From positions 1-32,370 of the forward strand of contig JAIRXH010000002.1 in the NCBI GenBank assembly GCA_031268385.1: a stretch of 32,370 bases of DNA. Reading direction: 5' to 3'. A model generated the notes under the pieces. It was not told the DNA's origin. It saw only the letters and a list, made by a program, of their open reading frames with translations, and did no database searches. The position numbers and the translations under genes are program-made. Positions 8,866 through 16,822 of this stretch are shown one piece after another; within the stretch, counting starts at the first letter, position 1; each line of letters opens with the position of its first letter. Source of the stretch: Treponema sp. (GTDB taxonomy: Bacteria; Spirochaetota; Spirochaetia; Treponematales; Breznakiellaceae).

Positions 8866-9324
8866 TTAATCGTTTTCCAGCAATTCAACAATCAGTTTGA
8901 GGGATTTCTTCGCGTCGATATACGCATAGCGCCCGCCGGTGTATTCCCCTGTTTGAAGACAGGCGAATCCCTGTTTTTCACAAACGGCGATTTTGTCTTT
9001 CATTCCTTTGATGACAAAGGCGATATGATGAAACCCTTCACCGTTTTTTTCAAGATCCTGCCGCCAGGTCGAATTGGGATCTTTGTCCGGTTCTATCAAT
9101 TCAATATCGACATTGGACCCGACATGAAAAAACGCAAGTTTTGCCCTTGCCTCCGAAGGCTGCCCCATGAACCTGGTTTCCGCCTCCGCCAGCGTTCCCG
9201 TCACGCTCACAGGCGGAGGCTCAACGCCCAAAAATTTCGCGTACTCAAGCCTGGTTTTTTCAATGTCATGAACCAGCAAACCGACCTGCGTTACTACCTC
9301 TGTACCCAAGACAGGATTCCCCAT
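8866..9324 (-). CDS. VOC superfamily protein (methylmalonyl-CoA epimerase-like)
   Basis: MGNPVLGTEVVTQVGLLVHDIEKTRLEYAKFLGVEPPPVSVTG...NVDIELIEPDKDPNSTWRQDLEKNGEGFHHIAFVIKGM...GGRYAYIDAKKSLKLIVELLEND. Confidence 0.85.
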   Translation of the reverse strand: MGNPVLGTEVVTQVGLLVHDIEKTRLEYAKFLGVEPPPVSVTGTLAEAETRFMGQPSEARAKLAFFHVGSNVDIELIEPDKDPNSTWRQDLEKNGEGFHHIAFVIKGMKDKIAVCEKQGFACLQTGEYTGGRYAYIDAKKSLKLIVELLEND

Positions 9325-9458
9325 ACAATTACCTCCAAAAAATATCAGGCTTGTCCGAAACTTCAGTTTCAAACAAATCCGTTAACACAATTTACCCGGA
9401 AATCAACCGGGTCCCCGAACAGATCCGTTCCGAAACAAAACCGGAATTTTGTCCGCTC

Positions 9459-10358
9459 TCAATCGTTCGAAATTTTATTCAAACCCTTAAACAAAAGGAA
9501 TATGATACCCAGGGCTATCAAAAGCAGCACCCATGCCATTGCCGAGGCATACCCCATCTTGAAATACAAAAACGCGTTCTGATACAGATACAGCGAATAA
9601 AACATGGTAGCGTTATCGGGCCCGCCTTCGGTCATCACAAAAGGCTCCGCAAACCATTGAAACGCGGCGATTACCAGGGTAACCGCGTTGTAGAGGATAA
9701 CCGGCGCGAGCATTGGAACAGTTATATGCATGGTTCTCTGCAGAAAATTGGCGCCGTCAAGCGACGCCGATTCAAACAAACTTTCAGGAATATCCTGAAG
9801 ACCCGCCAGAAAAATAATTATCGCCCCTCCGCAGCCCCATACCATCATCAGGATCAGGGCCGGTTTTGCCCAAGCCGGAGCGCCGAACCAGGACGGCCCC
9901 CTTATTCCGAAAAATCCCAAAATGGTATTTACCAGGCCGTAATCGGGCTGCAGCAGCCAAAGCCAAAGTATACAGTTTATGATCAGGGGCATCAACGTGG
10001 GTATAAAAAACACGACCCGGAAAAGCGACATGCCCTTTATCTCTTTTACGTCAAGGAGGACAGCGGTAACAAGGGCTACCAGAAGGGTTATGGGTACCCC
10101 TACAAGGATAATGTACCCGGTATTATAAAGAGAGGTCCGGAAGACTTTATCTTTAAAAAGATTGATATAGTTTTCCAGCCCGAGAAAACGCGGGGTAGAA
10201 ATAACCTTGTATTCGGTGAGGCTGTAATAAAAAGATACGCATATAGGGTACAGGGTAAAAGCCAAAATTCCCAAAATCCAGGGAGAAATGAAAATCATCG
10301 CCGTTCCGAATTCCCGGCGTTCCGAAGGACTTTCACCTATAAGATTCGCAAATTTCAT
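9459..10358 (-). CDS. Carbohydrate ABC transporter permease (MalF/UgpA type)
   Basis: MKFANLIGESPSERREFGTAMIFISPWILGILAFTLYPICVSFYYSLTEYK...TLLVALVTAVLL...ESASLDGANFLQRTMHITVPMLAPVI (EAA loop). Confidence 0.92.
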   Translation of the reverse strand: MKFANLIGESPSERREFGTAMIFISPWILGILAFTLYPICVSFYYSLTEYKVISTPRFLGLENYINLFKDKVFRTSLYNTGYIILVGVPITLLVALVTAVLLDVKEIKGMSLFRVVFFIPTLMPLIINCILWLWLLQPDYGLVNTILGFFGIRGPSWFGAPAWAKPALILMMVWGCGGAIIIFLAGLQDIPESLFESASLDGANFLQRTMHITVPMLAPVILYNAVTLVIAAFQWFAEPFVMTEGGPDNATMFYSLYLYQNAFLYFKMGYASAMAWVLLLIALGIIFLLFKGLNKISND

Positions 10359-10368
10359 AACCGCCGCC

Positions 10369-11241
10369 TCAGCCCTTGATTCCCGACATGGCAATGCCTT
10401 GAATAAAGTATTTCTGCATAATAAAGAATATGATCAAGACCGGCAGAACCATAATAACACCCAGGGGCATTAAAAGTTCCCAGTTCGGCTGCAGCCGGGA
10501 CCGGATCATCTGCGCCCCTATCGACAGGGTATAGAGCTTGTCGCTGGCGAGAAAAATCAGCGGACCAATAAAATCGTTCCATGTACGCAAAAAACCAAAA
10601 ATCGCCACCGTTGTCAGCACCGGTGTTGAAAGCGGCACCACGATACGCAGGAAGATCATAAACTCATTGGCGCCGTCTATTCTGGCCGCTTCCCGCAGTT
10701 CCCTGGGAAGGGACAGAAAAAACTGCCTGACAAGAAAGATGAAAAAAGGATTGCCAAAAAAACAGGTAACCGTAAGCGGAAGAAATGTCCCAATCCAGCG
10801 CAGTTTTTGAAACAGCATAAACAGGGGGATCATGATAACCTGGAACGGCAATATCATGGTTATTAACACAATGACAAAAACCCTGTCCCGGCCCTTCCAC
10901 CGCAGGCACGAAAAACCATAGGCGATAACGGAACCCGACAATATGGAGCCGACTATGTTAAAGAACACGATGATGAGGGTATTGTTCAAATACCGCACAA
11001 AAGGGATGTAATTAAACATCCTGATATAGTTTTCAAACTGGATGCTCTTCGGTATCCACCGGACAGGAACCTCAAACAACTCGCTCGGCAGTTTAAAAGA
11101 GCAGCAAAGAAGCCAATAAAACGGTATAACAAAACACGCGGTCATCACAATCAAAACAAAGTGAATCGCCGCCACACCCATTTTATTGATCACTATTCTG
11201 CGTCTGGACTCAAAGGAAACCGCCGAACGAGCCATGAACAC
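10369..11241 (-). CDS. Carbohydrate ABC transporter permease (MalG/UgpE type)
   Basis: Multi-TM protein with EAA loop LPRELREAARIDGANEFMIFLRIVVPLSTPVLTTVAIFGFLRTWNDFIGPLIFL. Confidence 0.92.
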   Translation of the reverse strand: MFMARSAVSFESRRRIVINKMGVAAIHFVLIVMTACFVIPFYWLLCCSFKLPSELFEVPVRWIPKSIQFENYIRMFNYIPFVRYLNNTLIIVFFNIVGSILSGSVIAYGFSCLRWKGRDRVFVIVLITMILPFQVIMIPLFMLFQKLRWIGTFLPLTVTCFFGNPFFIFLVRQFFLSLPRELREAARIDGANEFMIFLRIVVPLSTPVLTTVAIFGFLRTWNDFIGPLIFLASDKLYTLSIGAQMIRSRLQPNWELLMPLGVIMVLPVLIIFFIMQKYFIQGIAMSGIKG

Positions 11242-11246
11242 TCTCC

Positions 11247-12599
11247 TTATTTCAGCCTGTCAAGTTCAGGCTGCAGTTTGTTTTGCAGTTCCTGGAGAAG
11301 CGGCAGGGGATCGGCGTTATTGTAAATAACGCTGTCCCGCAGGGCTATAAGATCCTGACGGAGCTGGGCGGAAACAGGACTGAGCGCGGGATGGGCGGAC
11401 TTCGGCGAATTGGAGATCTGCCGCTCCATGAGATAAATCTCGTCCCCTTTCTTTGTCCATGAAACCTCGTCAAACGCCTCATCGGAAGTGGGAATTGAAC
11501 GCCATATATCAAAATTATCCGCGTTGACTTCCGGCCGTTGGGTATATTTGAAGAAGAAAGCGGCCAAATCGGGACGTTTGGCGCCTTTGGGGATTGCAAA
11601 GACATTGGAACCCAGGGGGGTTGATCTTTCCCGGCCTCCGGACGGCGCCGGTACTGGTACGCATTTGTAATTTACCGAAGGCGCGTAAATGCGAAGCGCG
11701 TTGGTCGCCCAGTTGCCCACTACCGTCATGGCAACTTTCTTGACAAAGAAAGGATGGTCCGGCGAGAAAAGTCCGCCGGCAGACTGGGTAAATCCCTTGA
11801 TTTCGGCGGGATCATATTTGTTGGCGTATTCCCGCTGCCAGTTCAGGGCCGACACTACTTTGGAATCCGTAAGCTCAAGATTCTTGGCTGAAGAGTTATA
11901 CATCTCCGCGCCAAACCAGAAGGGCCAGAAGGTAGGATCTTCGGTGGAATCAAGCCAGGGAATGTAGCCGTACTGAACGACTCTTCCGGAAGCGTCCTTT
12001 TTGGTCAGTTTGTCCGTCCAGTCATTGAGTTCGTCAATGGTTTTGGGGTAATTGTTGATATCAAGCCCCGCTTCCCGCACCATATCCGTATTCAAATACA
12101 GCATGATAACGTTGGAATCTTGGGGAAGAAGGTACATTTTGTCATTGTACAGAATAACATTGTGAAAACCGGGCATAAAACTGTCAAGGGAAAGTCCCAT
12201 AGCCTCCATGTATGGATCCCAAGACTCGAAGGCATCCTGAGCGACAAAACCATACGTGGAAATGTAATCGTCCGCGCAGATAACATCCGGGGGCGTTCCA
12301 CTGGCGATGGCGGCAAGCAACTTTCCGTTCCGCACGCCCGCGCTTTCGGGAACCGACTGCATATCGACTTTAACCTGCGGAAATTCTTTCTGAAAATTGG
12401 CCACCCGCTCTTCATCCCATGTTTTTGAATCACCGGTAAAGCAGGACCAGTAGTACAGATCTCCTGATACCTTGCCCAGTTCTTCGGCAGTAAGCGGTTT
12501 GGCTTCAGAACCAGCCTGGCTTTTTTGCCCGCATGAAAACAGCAGGAAACAGCCAAACGCCGCGGCCACGAAAAAAACAAACTGCGTTTTTTTACACAT
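11247..12599 (-). CDS. Sugar ABC transporter substrate-binding lipoprotein (SBP_bac_1 type)
   Basis: Signal with lipobox FLLFSC; GDLYYWSCFTGDSKTWDEERVANFQKEFPQVKVDMQSVPES...; followed in the same orientation by two permeases. Good SD (GGAGGGAGATATG). Confidence 0.92.
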   Translation of the reverse strand: MCKKTQFVFFVAAAFGCFLLFSCGQKSQAGSEAKPLTAEELGKVSGDLYYWSCFTGDSKTWDEERVANFQKEFPQVKVDMQSVPESAGVRNGKLLAAIASGTPPDVICADDYISTYGFVAQDAFESWDPYMEAMGLSLDSFMPGFHNVILYNDKMYLLPQDSNVIMLYLNTDMVREAGLDINNYPKTIDELNDWTDKLTKKDASGRVVQYGYIPWLDSTEDPTFWPFWFGAEMYNSSAKNLELTDSKVVSALNWQREYANKYDPAEIKGFTQSAGGLFSPDHPFFVKKVAMTVVGNWATNALRIYAPSVNYKCVPVPAPSGGRERSTPLGSNVFAIPKGAKRPDLAAFFFKYTQRPEVNADNFDIWRSIPTSDEAFDEVSWTKKGDEIYLMERQISNSPKSAHPALSPVSAQLRQDLIALRDSVIYNNADPLPLLQELQNKLQPELDRLK

Positions 12600-12668
12600 A
12601 TCTCCCTCCAGAAAAATAATAACCCCGCAAAAGCGGAGAATATTCGCTTGAGACCTGTTTTTCGACAG

Positions 12669-12696
12669 TTTATACCCATGAACTGTAACAAGTCAA
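12669..12696 (-). promoter_or_regulatory. Sigma70-like promoter for the sugar ABC transporter operon
   Basis: Minus strand: TTGACT (12696-12691) - 16 nt - TATAAA (12674-12669). Confidence 0.65.
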
Positions 12697-12793
12697 CCAA
12701 AATTTATGGTATTTTTTACAAAATTCGATACGCTTCGTGATAAAAATTCCAATGCTTGACAAAAAGCCGAACATGGCTTCTAGTATGAGTAAT

Positions 12794-13543
12794 ATGTACA
12801 ATAAACTTGGACGCATCAATCAGATAATAGACGTTTTACGTGAACGAAACGGGGCGTCCATTCGGGATTTGGCGCGGGAATTTACGGTCTCGGAAATGAC
12901 CATCCGCAGGGATCTGGAAAAACTGCGTGAGGATAATATTATATCTCTGGTTCACGGAGCGGCTATTTACAAATCCTACAACCTCGATCTTGAAAAAGGG
13001 GTCAACATATCCGAAAAAGAGCGGATAGGCAGGGCGGCCGCCAGGAGGATTCTGCCTGACGATACCATCATCATTGATATTGGGACCACCACCGAGCATC
13101 TGGCCCGGCACATACCCAGGAATTCTTCCATCAGCGCCCTGTGTTTTACCATGAATTCCCTGACGGAACTATACAAAAAAAACGTAAAAAGTTTTATCAT
13201 CGGGGGCGGTTCCTTTCATCCGGATACCCAGCTTTTTGAATCTCCTGAAACCATTGAATTGATACGCAGGACCAGGGCGACAAAATTTTTTGTCAGCACC
13301 GCCGGAATAAACCGCAAGATGGAGCTTACCACCGTCAATTTTTACGAGGTCGCCGTAAAGCAGACCTGCATCCAGCACGCCGATCAAAAATTCCTTTTGG
13401 CGGACTCCACCAAATTCGACAAGGTAAAACCCGCTTACTTTGGTCATCTGAACGATATTGACGCGGTGATAACCGACAGCGGCATTACGGAAGAATGGAT
13501 CCGCATTCTGGAAAACATGGGCATAGAAGTGGAAATTGTATGA
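12794..13543 (+). CDS. DeoR/GlpR-family transcriptional regulator (start uncertain; ORF-track start 12737)
   Basis: MYNKLGRINQIIDVLRERNGASIRDLAREFTVSEMTIRRDLEKLREDNIISLVHGAA: N-terminal HTH_DeoR plus sugar-phosphate sensor domain (DIGTTTEHLARHI, FVSTAGIN, LLADSTKF). The family N-terminus matches the start at 12794 better. Confidence 0.92.
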   Translation: MYNKLGRINQIIDVLRERNGASIRDLAREFTVSEMTIRRDLEKLREDNIISLVHGAAIYKSYNLDLEKGVNISEKERIGRAAARRILPDDTIIIDIGTTTEHLARHIPRNSSISALCFTMNSLTELYKKNVKSFIIGGGSFHPDTQLFESPETIELIRRTRATKFFVSTAGINRKMELTTVNFYEVAVKQTCIQHADQKFLLADSTKFDKVKPAYFGHLNDIDAVITDSGITEEWIRILENMGIEVEIV

Positions 13544-13620
13544 CCGCGAAGGCTCCCCTTGAAACGGAAATTTCCGGAACCGGTCTCCCGCGAAAAGTCC
13601 CGCGCAATTAAACCCGCCCG

Positions 13621-13663
13621 CGAATGAAGAACCCCGCCGCAAGCAGCGGGGTATCTTCGTTCG
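13621..13663. repeat. 43-nt near-perfect palindrome (REP-like element or terminator)
   Basis: CGAATGAAGA-ACCCCGC-(CGCAAGCA)-GCGGGGT-a-TCTTCGTTCG. The arms pair over 17 bp with one G.U wobble and one bulge. Confidence 0.65.
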
Positions 13664-13669
13664 AGAAGA

Positions 13670-13688
13670 AAAAGTCCTATGGACTTTT
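13670..13688. terminator. Bidirectional intrinsic-terminator-like hairpin between convergent genes
   Basis: AAAAGTCC-TAT-GGACTTTT, perfect 8-bp stem, A-rich on the left and T-rich on the right, between the DeoR regulator (+) and the glycosyltransferase (-). Confidence 0.6.
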
Positions 13689-13718
13689 CTCATTTTATAC
13701 TGAGGCGCGTCCGGCCGG

Positions 13719-14996
13719 CTACACCTGACCAAAATTCATCAGCACCTGCCTGAGCCGCTGTTCCAGGAGCGGATAGGAAAAAAATTTCCGCCCCAGCTCG
13801 TAGTTCCGTTCCGCCATGATGTTTCCGGCTTCGGGGTATTCCAGAATAGCCCGGACCGTTTCTACCGTGTCGGATGTGATGTTGTTTTCCATAATTACCA
13901 CGTCAAAATCCAGAGGCTCAATATCCCGCTGGAAAATCGAATAGCGGTTAACCAGAATGGGTTTTCTGAACCACAGCGCCTCGAGGAACGCGTTGCCGAA
14001 TCCCTCGTAGCTTGAAGGGTACGTAACAAAATCGGCGTTGATATAACAGTCGGCAAGGTTGTATTTTTTTCTGCCGTCGTCCGTGGTTCCCCTTTCGCTG
14101 CCTATGATGTCGGGCCTTACCAGCACCTCCACTCCCAAAAGATCGGCGTAATCCATGGTGCGCATGTAGTAGTCCGAACCTTCGTCCCGTTCCTGATGGC
14201 TTATGAGGAGTTTTGCCCGCCTGTCCTTGAGACGGCTCGCCAGTTCTATGGCGTGCTCTATTCCCTTGCGGGCGACGATGCGGGTGGGCTGCAGGAGCAG
14301 CGCATCCTCTTCCCCTATGCCCAGATCCCGCCGCATGGTGCGGGCGTAGTCGTCCATGGCCGGAGCTTCACTGTCAAAGTCCAGTACATTGGGAATAATA
14401 ATGGAAGAAAGACCGCATCGGTATGAAAGGCGCTGGCGGGCGTCGGAATTGATGACGACATGGTTAATGGGGTGCAGCCGGGGCGGGAAGCTCATGGAAA
14501 GGTAATCTTCCACACAGTTCACCGAAAAACGCTGGCGTTCCCAGGAAAAGTCATGGTGATGGGCAATGGCGGGGATCCCTGTTTCGGCGATGTACTCGGT
14601 AATGGCAAGCCCCAAGGGAATGTTCATGGGAATGGCGAGGGCGTTTTCGATAACAAGAAGATCAATGCCGAATGCCTCGACAAAATCGTAGAGCGCCATC
14701 TTGAGGATAAGGCGCGCCGCCTGTATTTCGCCCGTGAGTTTTTCGTCCCGAACCGTAACGCCGAAACAGCGGCTCTGTATGCCCGTGATGACAGGATGGC
14801 CGAAAAAGGCCTCTTCCACAACCATGGATTTTTCGCTGTCCCAGTCCGAAAGGCCGGAGAAAAAAAAGCACTCGTAGCCCATTTTTTCAAGCACCTGCCG
14901 CCATTTGGCGGTTTCGAGGGACACCCCGTCGTTTCCCCTGAAACGGGTAGATACAAAACCGATACGGTTTATCTTGTTAAATCTGGTGAGGTACAT
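13719..14996 (-). CDS. Glycosyltransferase, GT-B fold (GT4/Glycos_transf_1-like)
   Basis: NRIGFVSTRFRGNDGVSLETAKWRQVLEKMGYECFFFSGLSD...LGIGEEDALLLQPTRIVARKGIEHAIELASRL...ADFVTYPSSYEGFGNAFLEALWFRKPILVN (GT4 C-terminal donor-site motif). Confidence 0.88.
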   Translation of the reverse strand: MYLTRFNKINRIGFVSTRFRGNDGVSLETAKWRQVLEKMGYECFFFSGLSDWDSEKSMVVEEAFFGHPVITGIQSRCFGVTVRDEKLTGEIQAARLILKMALYDFVEAFGIDLLVIENALAIPMNIPLGLAITEYIAETGIPAIAHHHDFSWERQRFSVNCVEDYLSMSFPPRLHPINHVVINSDARQRLSYRCGLSSIIIPNVLDFDSEAPAMDDYARTMRRDLGIGEEDALLLQPTRIVARKGIEHAIELASRLKDRRAKLLISHQERDEGSDYYMRTMDYADLLGVEVLVRPDIIGSERGTTDDGRKKYNLADCYINADFVTYPSSYEGFGNAFLEALWFRKPILVNRYSIFQRDIEPLDFDVVIMENNITSDTVETVRAILEYPEAGNIMAERNYELGRKFFSYPLLEQRLRQVLMNFGQV

Positions 14997-15017
14997 AGTA
15001 TTATACTAATTCAAAAA

Positions 15018-15050
15018 GCCGGGAATTCAAGCGGAAGGAGGCGGCGGGGC
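15018..15050. repeat. Dispersed repeat copy 1 (partner at 23515-23545)
   Basis: GCCGGGAATTCAAGCGGAAGG is identical at 15018-15038 and 23515-23535; homology continues as GCGGCGGGGC after a 2-nt indel. Confidence 0.8.
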
Positions 15051-15142
15051 TGTTCCGGCCGCCGCCGGGCAGGAACCGGCGGCCCCTGTCCACAGCCTTT
15101 ATACGGAATCTGCCGGTAAAGGCTCATTTTGGCTCTGGACAC

Positions 15143-15170
15143 TTGACATTTCTTATATAATATGTAGGAT
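15143..15170 (+). promoter_or_regulatory. Candidate promoter of the Dpp-type operon
   Basis: TTGACA (15143-15148) - 16 nt - TAGGAT (15165-15170); a nearby TATAAT (15156-15161) has no well-spaced -35. SD AAAGGAG precedes the ATG at 15239. Confidence 0.4.
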
Positions 15171-15238
15171 TAATAAGTAATACGCCGTTTCAGACAAATG
15201 GCGGTTTGCAAAACACTGAAAGAATAAAGGAGCAGTTG

Positions 15239-16819
15239 ATGAAAAAACACTTTTTACCGGCGGTGCTGGCCGCGGCGCTTGTCGTTCCATCGGTATTTGC
15301 GGGACCGAAAAAGGAAACGGGGGAGAGTCTCTCCGATCTTTTAAGAATTGACATTTCGACACCCCCGGCTTCTCTTGACCCTCAGGCAGTCGCGTCTCTT
15401 GAAGATCTTGGATTGCTGTCCGCTTTCTATCCAACATTGACGAAACACGGCATTGATACAGGCCATCCCGCCGACGCGCGGCGCGAGAACGCCGCCATAG
15501 TCCCCAACCTGGCCGAATCATGGGAGATCTCCCCGGACGGCAAAAGGTACACGTTCCACCTGAGAAAAGGCGTTACATTTCCGTCCGGCGCGCCTCTTGA
15601 TTCGGCCGCCGTAAAATGGTCATGGGATCGGGCGTTTGCCGCCGGAAACATGGGCGCTTACTTCCTCAGCGGAGGTTCACAGGTAAGGTCCGTTGAGACC
15701 CCTGATGCACATACGGTCATTGTAAACCTTGCAAACCGAACCCCCGATTACCTGGCCGCGCTTACCTCTGTGGGAACCGCGGTGCTTGACAGGTCGGTGC
15801 TTGAACAGCATGGAAACACAGCCGAAGAACAAGGCCGCTGGCTTTCAAGTCATTTTGCCGGAGGCGGCGCCTATGTAGTCGAAAACTACGAACCCGGCGT
15901 ATCTCTTACCCTCAAGGCAAATCCTGCCTATTGGGGAGAAAAGCCCCGTCATGGTACGGTAGTCATCGGCTTTATACCGGACGACGCGACCCTTCTTTTA
16001 CGCGCCCGGAACGGTCAAGCCGATATTACCCTGGGGCTTTCCAAACAATCGACGGCAAGTCTCAGGAACAATGCCGATGTAAAAATAATCTCGATACCGT
16101 CGGCGACCTGGACTCTTGTCAGTCTTCCAAATCGTCTGCCGCCCTTCGACAATGTAAAATTCCGTGAAGCCCTGACATATGCGACGCCTCAGTCTGATCT
16201 GGTGTCAAATGTTGCCCTTGGGTATGGCGAGGCGTATTTTGGCCCGTTCCCTCCGGCGTTTGCGGCTTATAACGCCGATCTTTCACGTCCCCGTCCGTTC
16301 GACCTCGCAAGGGCGCGTCAGTTGATTGCCGAATCAGGCGTCCGGGGTTCTGTAGACGTAGATCTCTATATCCGCGAAGGCGTCAATGACCAGCAGCAAA
16401 TAGCGGTTGTTCTGCAGGATATATGGAAAGGCCTGGGAATCAATCTCAACATCCGCAGGCTTTCCGCCGCCGAATATCAGCAGGCCGTAGGCGCGGATGA
16501 AAAAAAGTGGCTGTTAATCCGGTTTGACGGGCCATCAATTCCTACGCCCGGCTGGCTTGCCGCCTATGATATTTTGACAAGTCCTTTCAATCAGAGCAAT
16601 TACCATAATTCTGATGTTGACAAGCTTGTTCTGGCGGCGGCCGATGAACCGTTGGAAGCGAAACGCCAGGAATACTATGACCAGATAACAAGGTTGTGGA
16701 TTGCCGATTCTCCCCGGATTGTCGCTTTTGCCCAGAACTATACAGCGGTAGCAAGAAAAGACATCGCGCATTTTGTTTTCGGACAGAATGATCTCCTTAT
16801 TAATCTTTGGGGAAGGTAA
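15239..16819 (+). CDS. ABC transporter substrate-binding protein, SBP_bac_5 (dipeptide/oligopeptide/nickel class)
   Basis: MKKHFLPAVLAAALVVPSVFAGPKKETGESLSDLLRIDISTPPASLDPQ...PNLAESWEISPDGKRYTFHLRKGVTFPSGAPLDSAAVKWSWDRA: family 5 SBP hallmark. Confidence 0.93.
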   Translation: MKKHFLPAVLAAALVVPSVFAGPKKETGESLSDLLRIDISTPPASLDPQAVASLEDLGLLSAFYPTLTKHGIDTGHPADARRENAAIVPNLAESWEISPDGKRYTFHLRKGVTFPSGAPLDSAAVKWSWDRAFAAGNMGAYFLSGGSQVRSVETPDAHTVIVNLANRTPDYLAALTSVGTAVLDRSVLEQHGNTAEEQGRWLSSHFAGGGAYVVENYEPGVSLTLKANPAYWGEKPRHGTVVIGFIPDDATLLLRARNGQADITLGLSKQSTASLRNNADVKIISIPSATWTLVSLPNRLPPFDNVKFREALTYATPQSDLVSNVALGYGEAYFGPFPPAFAAYNADLSRPRPFDLARARQLIAESGVRGSVDVDLYIREGVNDQQQIAVVLQDIWKGLGINLNIRRLSAAEYQQAVGADEKKWLLIRFDGPSIPTPGWLAAYDILTSPFNQSNYHNSDVDKLVLAAADEPLEAKRQEYYDQITRLWIADSPRIVAFAQNYTAVARKDIAHFVFGQNDLLINLWGR

Positions 16820-16822
16820 CAA

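Noticed and set aside
9349-9458. Possible relatedness of TTGTCCGAAACTTC... (9349) to GTCTGTCCGCAAAGTTCGC... (7546) as a dispersed repeat
   Set aside because: Similarity too short and gapped to support by eye; needs a genome-wide search.
9351-10379. 342-aa plus-strand ORF
   Set aside because: Long but antisense to the MalF-type permease; basic, low-plausibility composition and no domain.
12092-12700. 202-aa minus-strand ORF overlapping the SBP
   Set aside because: Frame-shifted shadow of the SBP_bac_1 gene.
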